A stretch of DNA of 64,000 nucleotides from Paenibacillus azoreducens (GCF_021654775.1 NZ_AP025343.1:1054001-1118000), one strand, 5' to 3'. Counted from the first letter of the stretch, positions 24,692 to 34,217 are shown. Notes: a model not told the origin generated them from the letters alone. Made by a program: numbers and translations.

Positions 24692-26260
24692 ATGAAGCGT
24701 TTTGTTATGCTCTCTATGATATTTGTATTGGCATTATCCACCTTCGTAGGATGCGCAAAATCGGGTGACGGCGGGAAAGCATCACAGGAGTCGACAACTT
24801 CGTCCCAACAGGCGACTTCGACGCAGCCGACAGCTGACAAGCTGCCGCAAGTCACGCTCAAAATCATGATTCCCGGGGATCGTCCGCCCGATATGGACCT
24901 GATCATTGCCGAAGCGGAGAAACGGATGAAAGATACGATAAATGTCAAGCTAGACATCGTTTTTGTACCGTGGTCGGATCTTGCACAAAAAACACAGGTG
25001 ACGCTGGCATCCGGCGAAAACATCGACTTGATCTTTGACGCGCCTTGGCTGCATATCAACCAAATGATTTCCAACGGCTACTACGAACCGCTGGACGACC
25101 TGCTGGCCCAATACGGGAAGACCGTACTGGAGAAGCGGCCGCAACAAATGTGGGACGCCAACAAATACGGCGGCAAAATCATGGCTGTCCCGCTCGGCGT
25201 AAGCTACATGTCCGGGAACTCGTACATGATTCGCAAAGATATCCGCGAGAAGCTGGGGATCGAGCCGATCAAAACGTATGACGACATGATCAAGTTCGCT
25301 TATGCGGTCAAGGAGAAAGAAAAAGGGCTGGTGCCGATGACGGCCGCCGGTTCCACGGCCCAACAGCAGTATTCGCTTGTTAATTTCCGGTCGTTGAATG
25401 ATTATCAAACCCATATAAGATCGACACATGCCCTTGGCAACTCCCTCACGCTCTATTACAAAAACAATGATGGTAAAGTGTACAACTTGTTCGAAGATAA
25501 AGATCAAGTTTTGACTTGGTTGAATGATGCCCGTAAATATTATACAGACGGGTTGATTTACAAAGACATTCTTTCGGTCAAAGACTTCCACCAGTTGTTC
25601 AAGAGCGGCAAAGCGGCCATTACGCCTAACGGCTCCTTCGGACTTGGTGATGACTTCATCAATTCGCTAAAGCAAAATGCTCCGGGCGCGGAAGTGGAGA
25701 CGGTAACCTTCTTTGATAGTACAAAGGGCGCCAACTACACCAATTTTAAACAATGGAACTTCCTTGCCGTTCCGAAAGCAAGCAAGAATAAGGAACGCGC
25801 GGTTATGTTCATGAACTGGGCGAACGAGAAGGATAACTACGATCTGCTTTCCTATGGCATCAAAGGCAAGCATTGGGAAGAAGTTGGGCAAGACAAAATT
25901 AAATTTTTGGACACCACTAATTATTGGGGATTCGGCTATGTATGGGTTTGGAACCCGGTTGATGAGCGTTCCGAGGCTAACGGCGACCCTACTACCCAAG
26001 CGCTGGATAAGATTTTGCGGGATGCGGACAACTTCACGCCGGATATTCTGACCGGTTTCGAATTTGACACTTCACCCATTCAGAATGACATCAGCCAGTA
26101 TAACACGATCGAGGCAAAATACTATCCCGCCATGTTCAACGGTGTGGTTGACCCGGCCACTACGATGGAGAAATTCGAAGGTGAGGCAGGCCCCGCACTG
26201 AAGAAAATCCAAAACGAGCTGCAAAAACAGATCGATGCCTTTCTGGCTATGAAGAAATAA
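24692..26260 (+). CDS. Extracellular solute-binding lipoprotein of the sugar ABC importer
   Basis: The 522-residue LipO/YtcQ-type binding protein has a signal peptide with lipobox TFVGC (Cys22). A Ser/Thr/Gln linker follows, then the type 1 extracellular solute-binding fold with VTLKIMIPGDRPPDMDLI. The ligand is unknown; the neighbouring GH35-type enzyme suggests a galactoside or plant-derived oligosaccharide. GGGGGAAAG precedes the ATG. A terminator 70 bases downstream closes the operon. Confidence 0.92.
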   Translation: MKRFVMLSMIFVLALSTFVGCAKSGDGGKASQESTTSSQQATSTQPTADKLPQVTLKIMIPGDRPPDMDLIIAEAEKRMKDTINVKLDIVFVPWSDLAQKTQVTLASGENIDLIFDAPWLHINQMISNGYYEPLDDLLAQYGKTVLEKRPQQMWDANKYGGKIMAVPLGVSYMSGNSYMIRKDIREKLGIEPIKTYDDMIKFAYAVKEKEKGLVPMTAAGSTAQQQYSLVNFRSLNDYQTHIRSTHALGNSLTLYYKNNDGKVYNLFEDKDQVLTWLNDARKYYTDGLIYKDILSVKDFHQLFKSGKAAITPNGSFGLGDDFINSLKQNAPGAEVETVTFFDSTKGANYTNFKQWNFLAVPKASKNKERAVMFMNWANEKDNYDLLSYGIKGKHWEEVGQDKIKFLDTTNYWGFGYVWVWNPVDERSEANGDPTTQALDKILRDADNFTPDILTGFEFDTSPIQNDISQYNTIEAKYYPAMFNGVVDPATTMEKFEGEAGPALKKIQNELQKQIDAFLAMKK

Positions 26261-26329
26261 ACCGCTTTTGGTTCGGCCCGATTAGTAAGCGGTTGTGAAC
26301 AAGAGTCCGAAGTCGGACTGCAAATGATG

Positions 26330-26377
26330 GAGCTATCCCAAAAGGTCTATAAAAAGGCTAGAGGGATAGCTCTTGTT
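26330..26377 (+). terminator. Rho-independent terminator
   Basis: GAGCTATCCC (26330-26339) pairs with GGGATAGCTC (26363-26372), followed by TTGTTT. Confidence 0.75.
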
Positions 26378-26477
26378 TGGCTCACCCATACCGTTACGAG
26401 ATAGACTTTTTTGGTGGTTATACCATAACGAATTACTTCAAAGCAGGTCCCGAACTTGAGGAAGCAGGAGGTTACGT

Positions 26478-28631
26478 ATGAGTAAGATTGCATGGGATAA
26501 TAAATCTTATCTGCTGGACGGAGAAAGAAGATTTCTGGTATCTGGAGAATTTCACTATTTTCGCGTCCCGAAGGAGGACTGGGAAAAACGATTGATTCTG
26601 CTTAAAGAAGCTGGGGGGAATTGTGTTGCCACTTACGTTCCCTGGATTTTACATGAACCGGTAGAAGGGGATATCCGGTTTGGAGATATTCCGCAAAGAG
26701 ATTTGGAGGATTTCCTGCAGCTGTGCAAAAAGCTGGATCTGCTGGTTGTCTGCAGACCGGGGCCTTATCAATATTCCGAACTAAAGTATGACGGGCTTCC
26801 GGGATGGTTGTGTGAGAACTATCAGGAAATTCTTGCCCGCGATATTCACGGTAACATATTCCGCGGTTCGTCGGTTAGCTATCTTCATCCTGTGTTTTTG
26901 GGAAAAGTAAAAAAATGGTTTGATGTGGTTAATCCTATTCTTGCAAAGTACATGGTTGCCAAAGAAGGCCCGGTCGCCATGGTACAAATTGATAATGAAC
27001 TGATGGGAATCCATGAGTGGTATGGCGGATTTGATTACAATCGGGACACGATGGGTTTTGGCACTGAAAGCGGGCGCTATCCCGTTTTTCTAAAAAACAG
27101 GTACTCAAATGTCGAAAGCCTGAATTTGGCCTATGGTACCTCTTACGGACAATTCAGTGAGGTTTATCCGTTGAAGGACGGGAATGGGAAGAAAAGCAGT
27201 GAAACGCGAAGAATAAAGGATTATCAGGATTTTTACTTCGAAACGATATCCGAATATATTTATCTTCTTTACAAATGGATGAGAGAGGCGGGCATAGACT
27301 GCCAGATCGTTCATAATTCGGCGAACCCGTATATGAATTCGTATTTTCTTGAAGCAGTCAAGCTGATGGGCAAGGATTTCTTATTGGGCTCGGACCATTA
27401 TTATAATCTAAACCAGGACTGGAATCAGAACAATCCCACCCCTCAATATGCCATCAATGTCTATTATTCGAATGAAATGCTTAGGCTGATGGGTTACCCT
27501 CCAACCATTTTTGAACTTCCGGGGGGGAGCTTATCTGATTGGCCGCCTATCACGAAAGAAGATTTACTGTGCTGTTACATGACCAACATAGCCCTCGGAA
27601 TGAAAGGCTCGAATTATTATATCTTTACCGGCGGACCGAATCCGGAAGGGGCATCCCATCACGGAGATTTGTATGACTACAATGCTTCAATCGGCGCATT
27701 AGGTGATATCCGGCCTACTTACGAATCACAAATGATATTCGGAAAGTTTTTGGAGGAAAACGCATGGTTAGCCGGCTCTGATCATCTGGCTGATTTCCAT
27801 ATCGGACTTGATTGGGAGCAAAGCAGAAGCAGTCATTACTGGAACGACAAGAGAGGCATGGGCTTCAGCAATTCTGATGCATGGAAATTTCTGCGCAAGG
27901 GTTTGATGACGACTGCGTTCTGCGCTTCCTATTCATGCAATCTATTGGATTTATCTAATCCGATTGTAATGGGGGAGCTGGACAAACCTTTGGTCGTTGC
28001 AACTTCTGCCTGTATGTCGGAAATGATTCAAAACAATCTCGTGGAATTTGTTAAGCGAGGCGGCAAGCTTATTCTTTCACCAGTTATCCCGCAGTTGGAT
28101 GAGAATTTCAACCCATGTACCATTCTTAGTGATTACCTTATGGCAGGTGGAAGCGGGCAGTTTGAAAAAACCTCTCCTGTTATCTCTGTCGGGGATGTAC
28201 ACAATATCCTGATGACCGGCTCTCTGTGGGTCAATGAATCAAGACCGTCCGAAGCGCAGGGCATTGCTTTTGAAGAGACCAGCGGTACAGAAATCGGTTG
28301 GAAGGCCGATTTCGTCGGAGGTGGAAAAGTCATATGGCTAGGCTTCCAATGGAGCCACGCCAAACATGAGCATTCTGATATGCTCCGATGCTTACTTGCG
28401 GAACTTGAATGTGACAAATCCGTGATCCGGTGCAGCAATCCCAATGTCTGGACTTCGATTAGAAGCAATGGCGAAAAACATATGCTTTTTGTTATGAATT
28501 TGCTCTCGGCCAAAATGACAGCAAACATAGAAGTAAGTCGTAAGGGAAAAGATGATATTCGATTGGCTGATATAGTGCTGAACCCTATGGAAGTTAAGTA
28601 TTTTGAAATCGAAGGGGAAATCGAACTGTAG
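26478..28631 (+). CDS. Glycoside hydrolase family 35-like beta-galactosidase
   Basis: The 717-residue protein begins with the GH35 TIM-barrel pattern: FLVSGEFHYFRVPKEDWEKR, ATYVPWILHEP and VVCRPGPYQYSEL. The likely acid/base is Glu174 in VQIDNELMG. The second carboxylate is probably Glu346 in FELPGG, where classical GH35 enzymes have a TEFWTGW-type motif, so the subgroup is divergent. There is no signal peptide, so it acts in the cytosol, probably on sugars imported by the upstream ABC system. A beta-sandwich-like C-terminal part (from about 480) follows. GCAGGAGG precedes the ATG. The 220 bases after it hold no feature I can name. Confidence 0.8.
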   Translation: MSKIAWDNKSYLLDGERRFLVSGEFHYFRVPKEDWEKRLILLKEAGGNCVATYVPWILHEPVEGDIRFGDIPQRDLEDFLQLCKKLDLLVVCRPGPYQYSELKYDGLPGWLCENYQEILARDIHGNIFRGSSVSYLHPVFLGKVKKWFDVVNPILAKYMVAKEGPVAMVQIDNELMGIHEWYGGFDYNRDTMGFGTESGRYPVFLKNRYSNVESLNLAYGTSYGQFSEVYPLKDGNGKKSSETRRIKDYQDFYFETISEYIYLLYKWMREAGIDCQIVHNSANPYMNSYFLEAVKLMGKDFLLGSDHYYNLNQDWNQNNPTPQYAINVYYSNEMLRLMGYPPTIFELPGGSLSDWPPITKEDLLCCYMTNIALGMKGSNYYIFTGGPNPEGASHHGDLYDYNASIGALGDIRPTYESQMIFGKFLEENAWLAGSDHLADFHIGLDWEQSRSSHYWNDKRGMGFSNSDAWKFLRKGLMTTAFCASYSCNLLDLSNPIVMGELDKPLVVATSACMSEMIQNNLVEFVKRGGKLILSPVIPQLDENFNPCTILSDYLMAGGSGQFEKTSPVISVGDVHNILMTGSLWVNESRPSEAQGIAFEETSGTEIGWKADFVGGGKVIWLGFQWSHAKHEHSDMLRCLLAELECDKSVIRCSNPNVWTSIRSNGEKHMLFVMNLLSAKMTANIEVSRKGKDDIRLADIVLNPMEVKYFEIEGEIEL

Positions 28632-28852
28632 AGCTGGAAGTAGCTCAGGTGACGCCTCCGCGAGCTTACATTCAATTACATATAGCTGATTGCTATAGTA
28701 CCGCCTGTCCTTGACCGGCGAAATTGCCAAGCCGCCCTTCGGTCTCCGGAGGTGCGGCCTTCAGCGCTTGCCACCCAATTAAATGAAGGATGAAAATGTC
28801 CGGAGGTTCGAATCAAGGGTCGTTTGATTTCGATTACATGGATTTACCTGCC

Positions 28853-29311
28853 TTAATGCTTGTTTCGAAATTTAGCGACTTCGGGTTCAATTTCTGATAC
28901 AAGTTTTTCAAGGATTCGATTGAATTGTTGTTTTTCCTCGATCGTTAAAACATTTAAAAATACAGGCTGAAAATCTCCGTTTTGATTTAATACCACTTTA
29001 CCGGCTTTTGTTAGCGTAATCATCATCACGCGTTGATCTTCTTCAGATTTATACCGTTCGATTAATCCCTTCTTTTCCAGCTTTTTAATCAGTTCAGAAG
29101 CAGATTGCGGGCGCATATCTAATTGAGCGACTAATTCTTTTTGAGAAATATGTGGTGTTTGATGAAGGATACTCAATATTTTCCCTTGCCCTCGATTTTG
29201 AACTGTAAACACGCTGCCTTTAAGCATGCTTTCTTTTAAGAACACCGTAAGTAAATCATTATATTTCATAAAATTCATAGTTATATCGGTATTCAATTGT
29301 TTTTCATCCAT
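28853..29311 (-). CDS. MarR-family transcriptional regulator
   Basis: The 152-residue protein has a winged helix: ISQKELVAQLDMRPQSASEL, IKKLEKKGLIERY and the wing KSEEDQRVMMITLT. It is divergent from an ABC exporter operon, and GGTACC operators surround that promoter, so it most likely represses the exporter and itself until a drug or peptide ligand binds. I start at 29311, with AAGGAG 8-9 bases upstream. An ATG two codons earlier is too close to the ribosome site. Confidence 0.85.
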   Translation of the reverse strand: MDEKQLNTDITMNFMKYNDLLTVFLKESMLKGSVFTVQNRGQGKILSILHQTPHISQKELVAQLDMRPQSASELIKKLEKKGLIERYKSEEDQRVMMITLTKAGKVVLNQNGDFQPVFLNVLTIEEKQQFNRILEKLVSEIEPEVAKFRNKH

Positions 29312-29352
29312 GACCATTTCTCCTTATCTTTTCCCAGTACACCTCTATTTTA

Positions 29353-29430
29353 TCAGGTTACCGAAATAATTCAAAATGATGTTGACAAATTAATAAGGGT
29401 ACCTTATATTATTCGTAAGGGTACCTGATA
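29353..29430. promoter_or_regulatory. Exporter promoter overlapped by GGTACC operators
   Basis: A sigma-A promoter for the exporter is clear: TTGACA (29382-29387), a 17-base spacer, TATATT (29405-29410). Three related operator halves surround it. ATCAGGTTACC lies at 29352-29362, TAAGGGTACCTTA (29393-29405) is inside the spacer, and GTAAGGGTACCTGAT follows the -10 (29415-29429). The outer two are inverted copies of each other. The layout fits MarR dimers blocking RNA polymerase. Confidence 0.75.
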
Positions 29431-29452
29431 AAATGAGTGGAGGAGAAAAGAG

Positions 29453-30382
29453 ATGACAGAGCTAGCCGTTTCAACGAAAGAGCTCGTTAAAGAGTTTCCT
29501 AACAAACGGGCCGTTAATGGAATTTCTTTGGATATAAAAAAGGGAGAGATTTTCGGCATTCTAGGTCCGAATGGTGCAGGAAAGACAACTTTCTTACGAA
29601 TGCTTGCAACGATTACTAAAGTTTCAGGAGGCAGTGCAAAGATTTTTGGCAAAGATGTCATAAAAGACGCTCGAAAAGTTCGGAGCTTAATTGGCTTAAC
29701 GGGGCAATATGCAACCGTTGACGAGGAATTGACCGCGATGGAAAACTTGAAGCTTTTTGGCCAATTGAATGGTTTATCGGCGAGTCAATCCAAAGCGAGG
29801 GCGCTTGAACTTCTAAATCAGTTTTCACTAACGGAGGCAAAGGATCGGCCCATTCGTGAATTTTCGGGCGGGATGCGTAGACGATTGGATTTATCAGTGA
29901 GTTTAATTGTGAAGCCACCCTTAATTTTTCTCGATGAACCAACAACCGGCTTAGATCCACGCACAAGAGGAGAAATGTGGGAAGTTATTCGCAACCTAGC
30001 AAGCGACGGGGCAACGATCTTGCTGACAACGCAGTATTTGGAGGAAGCGGATCAACTAGCTGACCGACTAGCCATTATCAATCATGGAAAAATCATTTCA
30101 CTGGGAACGCCAAATGAATTGAAGTCTCTTTTAAGTGAGACTCAATTTGAAATTACTCTGGAGCATATGAAGGATACCGAAAGAACCAAGCAACTTATCA
30201 AGACAGAAATCGCTCAAGAAGCCATGATTTCACCAGAAGGAACCAAATTAACCGTTAAGCTGGCTGACACCAAAGTCATGACGAAATTACTTTTATGTTT
30301 TACTCAGCAAAATATAGAGATCAAAGAATTTTCGGTTAGAAAACCAACGCTTGATGAAGTGTTTTTGGAATTAACGAAATAA
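29453..30382 (+). CDS. ABC-2 exporter ATP-binding protein (DrrA type)
   Basis: The 309-residue ATPase has Walker A GPNGAGKTT (38-46), signature FSGGM (137-141) and Walker B IFLDEP (158-163). A DrrA-like C-terminal domain ends in RKPTLDEVFLELTK. The family exports drugs or peptides and gives self-resistance. GGAGGAGAAAAG precedes the ATG. It is the first gene of a two-gene operon and is directly controlled by the MarR operator region. Confidence 0.92.
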   Translation: MTELAVSTKELVKEFPNKRAVNGISLDIKKGEIFGILGPNGAGKTTFLRMLATITKVSGGSAKIFGKDVIKDARKVRSLIGLTGQYATVDEELTAMENLKLFGQLNGLSASQSKARALELLNQFSLTEAKDRPIREFSGGMRRRLDLSVSLIVKPPLIFLDEPTTGLDPRTRGEMWEVIRNLASDGATILLTTQYLEEADQLADRLAIINHGKIISLGTPNELKSLLSETQFEITLEHMKDTERTKQLIKTEIAQEAMISPEGTKLTVKLADTKVMTKLLLCFTQQNIEIKEFSVRKPTLDEVFLELTK

Positions 30383-30393
30383 TAAAGGAGAAA

Positions 30394-31188
30394 ATGAACA
30401 TGGAATCCGTGGTAAGCAAACAAAACAACTTAAAGAGCACCTTGGTTGATATTTTAGTAATGGCCAAAAGAAATATCCTGAAAATCAAACATAATCCCGA
30501 TAAATTGATTGATGTAACGGTGATCCCCATTTTCTTCATGGTTGTCTTTTCTTATTTGTTCGGAGGCGCAATTGCTGGCGGTGTGCAAGCATATTTGCCA
30601 ATCATCGTGCCGGGAATTCTCATTCAAACCCTGGTAATGTCGTCATCGGCAACAGGTACACAATTACGAGAAGATTTGGATACGGGCGTTTTTGATCGGT
30701 TTAAATCACTGCCCATTGTACGGATTGCTCCCCTAGCCGGTTTGGTGGTATCGGATATTTTGCGATATATTATGGCAGCTTTGTTCTCGATTGGTACGGG
30801 CTACATTCTTGGGTGGCGTCCGGAAGCCGGGATTGGTTGGCTAATCGTCGCTTCACTTTTGGCCATTTTTGGGGCATGCGCAATCAGTTGGGTGTTTGCA
30901 TTAATTGGTTTGGTATCCAAATCCTCAGCAACGATCTCCAGTGTGTCGACAATGGTCACGATGATGATGTCGTTTTTATCCAATGCCTTCGTGCCTACGA
31001 ACACTTTGCCAACTTTTTTACAAAAAGTAGCTGAATATAATCCTGTTACTTATTTGGTCACTGCTTTTAAAGATTTAGCAAACCATGGACAGTTCACTTC
31101 AAGTGCATCAATGACCATCTTTATCGGCATACTGCTTGTTTTGATTATCGCTCCAATTACAGTTAAAATTTATAACAGAAAAATTTAG
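30394..31188 (+). CDS. ABC-2 type exporter permease (DrrB type)
   Basis: The 264-residue protein has six membrane helices typical of ABC-2 permeases, with GTQLREDLDTGVFDRFKSLP after helix 2 and FVPTNTLPTFLQKVAEYNPV near 205-224. It pairs with the ATPase encoded 11 bases upstream. The next frame on the strand is a lanthipeptide-like precursor 190 bases away, which makes a role in its export or in immunity conceivable but unproven. Confidence 0.9.
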   Translation: MNMESVVSKQNNLKSTLVDILVMAKRNILKIKHNPDKLIDVTVIPIFFMVVFSYLFGGAIAGGVQAYLPIIVPGILIQTLVMSSSATGTQLREDLDTGVFDRFKSLPIVRIAPLAGLVVSDILRYIMAALFSIGTGYILGWRPEAGIGWLIVASLLAIFGACAISWVFALIGLVSKSSATISSVSTMVTMMMSFLSNAFVPTNTLPTFLQKVAEYNPVTYLVTAFKDLANHGQFTSSASMTIFIGILLVLIIAPITVKIYNRKI

Positions 31189-31303
31189 AAAATGCAGACT
31201 TTATTTCCAGGACATATGATCGATCTCGAAAGAGGTTGGTCTACTCTATCAAGAGTTAGAACAATGTGATTAGAAATAAAAAACTAATATTGTCTAAATA
31301 GTA

Positions 31304-31332
31304 TTGAAAATCAAATTATGGCATGATATGGT
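31304..31332 (+). promoter_or_regulatory. Promoter candidate for the lanthipeptide-like gene
   Basis: TTGAAA (31304-31309), a 17-base spacer and TATGGT (31327-31332) lie about 48 bases upstream of the start codon. Confidence 0.45.
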
Positions 31333-31380
31333 AATGTTATCCGTATAGGGAAATTCTATTGAACAAAGGGGGGATATCCT

Positions 31381-31515
31381 ATGAAAAACCAGTTTGATTT
31401 GGATTTGCAAGTAACTAAAACCCAAATTACTTCTAAGAAAGCACTAGTAACTAGCCTTGCGTGGCAGTGTACCAGTTTATGCGATACTTATTTCAACTGT
31501 TCAAAGAAAGCTTGA
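31381..31515 (+). CDS. Class I lanthipeptide (nisin/gallidermin-like) precursor peptide
   Basis: This 44-codon gene has an excellent ribosome site (AAAGGGGGG, 8 bases before ATG). The leader MKNQFDLDLQVTKTQ carries the FDLDLQV box, matching the FNLD motif that docks class I dehydratases. The C-terminal part, from about residue 22 (LVTSLAWQCTSLCDTYFNCS), has three Cys (30, 34, 40), each preceded by Ser/Thr suitable for (methyl)lanthionine rings. It ends in SKKA. No LanB, LanC or LanP is encoded in the window, so it is an orphan precursor, a cluster remnant or modified in trans. An ABC exporter lies upstream and a terminator follows. Confidence 0.72.
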   Translation: MKNQFDLDLQVTKTQITSKKALVTSLAWQCTSLCDTYFNCSKKA

Positions 31516-31561
31516 TTTCCCGTAAAATTTGCCAAAGTGAACGAAAAACATGCAAATCCGA

Positions 31562-31592
31562 AGACACGGTTATTTCAAACCGTGTCTTTGTC
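31562..31592 (+). terminator. Rho-independent terminator
   Basis: GACACGGT pairs with ACCGTGTC around TATTTCAA, followed by TTTGTCT, 47 bases after the lanthipeptide-like stop. It makes the small gene a discrete transcription unit. Confidence 0.75.
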
Positions 31593-31835
31593 TATTCCCG
31601 GCTGTTTCGCCCCATAGCTTGGGTTTGTTTTGTTCTGAAGGCACCGTTTCACGACGTACAAGGTTTGAAATGAATACAGAATTGTCTGTGGCTTTGTTGG
31701 TGAGGAAAGACAAATAGTTGGAGATGCATAGCGGTATAGTAATAGAACGGTGAATCCTGCTTCTTTTTTTGTATATACTTGATGTGGGGCGGCTGAGACA
31801 GCCGGCCTTGCTGAATTTAACGAAAGGGTGATCGT

Positions 31836-32003
31836 ATGCAATCTGAAGATAGAAAATTGGTTTTAAAGAAGGATATTTTTGATGCTGTTAAAAATGTTGG
31901 AATTGTTCATGGCGATACGGCTTGTTTTGTACAAGCGCTTTGGAAGATCGACTTTCCACGATCCACTGGTTCCCTTGCTTCATACATGTTAAAAAGTCTT
32001 TAG
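31836..32003 (+). pseudogene. Fragment resembling an aminoglycoside N3-acetyltransferase N-terminus
   Basis: The 55-codon frame has an AAAGGG site upstream. It reads MQSEDRKLVLKKDIFDAVKN, VGIVHGDTACFV, similar to the AAC(3)/YokD start (KKDI..AL..LG...GD). It then continues as QALWKIDFPRSTGSLASYML to a stop, without the HSSLSS-type core. AAC(3) proteins have about 260-280 residues, so this is a remnant with a large deletion, if the family call is right. The upstream gap (31593-31835) holds nothing I can name. Confidence 0.35.
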
Positions 32004-32038
32004 ACACAATGATTTTAAGTGTTTAGGGGCTTTTTGTT
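31991..32038 (+). terminator. Rho-independent terminator
   Basis: AAAAGTCTTTAGACAC pairs, with G-U pairs, with GTGTTTAGGGGCTTTT, followed by TGTTTTT. It overlaps the stop of the preceding fragment. Confidence 0.65.
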
Positions 32039-32206
32039 TTTAATATTGATTCTCATAGTAAACGCAAAGCATGCGTAATGTTATACATACAGAAGTGATG
32101 CAGTTTTGCAAATTTCACATTACATTAAGATTGCATAGAACCTGGATTAAGTTTACTCATTTACTCTGTTGATGCATGAAAATGACATTAAAGGAGAGAG
32201 CACGGT

Positions 32207-34210
32207 ATGAACATATTTTTAAAGCGTGTAATGGCCATTGCATTCACCTTCACCGTAGCAACTGGCTTGCTGGGCGGTATGGGTCCGCTATCGAAAGTAT
32301 CGGCGAAGCCCTTGGAAATGGGTCCGCAAGATCCGAAAGAAGTGGAGCAATTTGCTGATGAATTTTTTAACCGTTCGGAATTGAAGGATAGTATGGCAGG
32401 AGCCGCATTTGTAGTCGTCAAGGGCAACAAGGTGTTATTGAAAAAGGGTTACGGCTATGCAGATATAGAGAAGAAGCTGCCGGTTGATCCTGACCGTACG
32501 GTTTTTCGCATGGCCTCCATTTCTAAAGTGATCACCGCTACAGCCGTGATGCAACTAGCCGAACAAGGGAAAATCGATTTGAACAAAGATATGTCGGCTT
32601 ACTTGGGGGATATTAGCATTCCAAATCAGACGGGCTTTCCTCTAACCATGAAACATTTACTGACGAATTCTACTGGATTTGAATATGGAGATGGTTCAGA
32701 GTTAGAGACAAGGGATTTGACTCGGGAAGTACCTATTAAACAATACGTATCAGACAATACACCTACAGTGATCCGTAAGCCTGGTGAGTTTTACAGATAT
32801 GACAACTTAGGATTTACGATTCAAGGTTATGCCATTGAGCAAGTGACAGGGAAGCCATTTGGTGCATATGTGCAGGAGCATGTTTTCAAACCACTAGGCA
32901 TGAAAAATAGTAGCTTCCGTTTAACCCCGGGAAACATGAAAGAATTGGCTGTCCCTTATAACCAGATTGGCGAATCTATTCCTACGTATGCCACTGTTCC
33001 AACCGAGCTTCCGGGCGGAGGAATGCTGTCTACAGGTTCCGACATGGCTAATTTCATGATGGCTCATCTAGGTGGCGGCAAGCTGGGAGATGCGACGATT
33101 CTGAGAAATGAATCCGTGGCGGAAATGCAAAAACCGCAGCTTGCTATCCACGAGAAGCTGCCGAATATGGCTTATGGCTTCGAATACGCTAATCAGCAGC
33201 ATTATAATGGGCATTACATGATTGAGAAAGCAGGTGACATGGCAGGATATCACAGCAATATGTGGTTGATTCCTGATGAAAAAGTTGGTGTTTTTGTGAC
33301 CGTAAATAAAGATATTGAAATTCGCAAGCCATTGTTAGAAGCATTTATGAATCATTATTATCCGAATAAGGAGAAATCGTCCAAACCTCATGAACGGTCA
33401 AAACAGTCCTTGGCCAATTTTGAAGGTACATATAGTGACTTGCGGAATCGGATGTGGACCTCACGTATTCGTTCAGAAGAGGGCAAGCTTATCGTGAAGG
33501 ATCCGTTTGGAGAGCATGTACTATATGAAATAGAACCTTTGCTTTTTCAAGACGAGCAGGGCACAAAAGCTGCTTTCAAATTGAATAGCAGCGGTGACGT
33601 GCAGGCATTTTATTATGATTTGAAATCTGATAGCTGGACCGAAAAATTGCCGAAACCGCAGCTGTATAAGGATGTTAGTACCGACGATCCTTATGCCGCA
33701 CCGATCTATCACATGCGCCAATTGCGGGTCATCGATGAAATAAGTAACGACAACCGCTTTCAGCCTGAACAAGCAATTACGCGAGAACAGTTTATCGGAT
33801 GGTTTATCCGGTGGGCCGGGGTAGCCCCATCCAAGAATAAGCCGGTGTTCACTGACATTTCTAACAGTGCTTACGCCCAAGAAATACAAGCGGCTTATGA
33901 GTTTGGTTTAATACAAACCTCAGCAAGTAGTCAATTTCATCCACAGCAGCTGTTGACGCGGCAAGAAGCAGCAACTATTATATGGCGTATGGCATTCAAT
34001 CATTTAGGCGCCGAACCGCAGAAACCTTCGCTTAGCGGTCATACCGATGCTTGGGCGCTCGAAGGCGTTCGTTTCGTTATCGGGAAACAATTATTTGGAC
34101 CCGAGGTTGTGAAAGGTAAGGACGGCAGGTTTGATTATCACTCCAAACGGCCTATGCTGAAAAAAGAAGCCGCTTCATTGTTATCACGGTTTGCTGACAA
34201 TTTATTATAA
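32207..34210 (+). CDS. Beta-lactamase-family serine hydrolase with SLH repeats
   Basis: The 667-residue exported protein has a signal peptide (about 1-33, ending SAKP). A serine beta-lactamase/D-peptidase domain follows, with the catalytic pair Ser104-x-x-Lys107 (SISK) and Tyr198-x-Asn200 (YDN). The C-terminal SLH-type segments (about 500-665: ITREQFIGWFIRWAGV, LLTRQEAATIIWRMA, KKEAASLLSRFADNLL) should bind secondary cell-wall polymer. It therefore acts at the wall on peptidoglycan, D-amino peptides or esters. AAGGAG precedes the ATG. A two-component system follows. Confidence 0.85.
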   Translation: MNIFLKRVMAIAFTFTVATGLLGGMGPLSKVSAKPLEMGPQDPKEVEQFADEFFNRSELKDSMAGAAFVVVKGNKVLLKKGYGYADIEKKLPVDPDRTVFRMASISKVITATAVMQLAEQGKIDLNKDMSAYLGDISIPNQTGFPLTMKHLLTNSTGFEYGDGSELETRDLTREVPIKQYVSDNTPTVIRKPGEFYRYDNLGFTIQGYAIEQVTGKPFGAYVQEHVFKPLGMKNSSFRLTPGNMKELAVPYNQIGESIPTYATVPTELPGGGMLSTGSDMANFMMAHLGGGKLGDATILRNESVAEMQKPQLAIHEKLPNMAYGFEYANQQHYNGHYMIEKAGDMAGYHSNMWLIPDEKVGVFVTVNKDIEIRKPLLEAFMNHYYPNKEKSSKPHERSKQSLANFEGTYSDLRNRMWTSRIRSEEGKLIVKDPFGEHVLYEIEPLLFQDEQGTKAAFKLNSSGDVQAFYYDLKSDSWTEKLPKPQLYKDVSTDDPYAAPIYHMRQLRVIDEISNDNRFQPEQAITREQFIGWFIRWAGVAPSKNKPVFTDISNSAYAQEIQAAYEFGLIQTSASSQFHPQQLLTRQEAATIIWRMAFNHLGAEPQKPSLSGHTDAWALEGVRFVIGKQLFGPEVVKGKDGRFDYHSKRPMLKKEAASLLSRFADNLL

Positions 34211-34217
34211 TATATAG

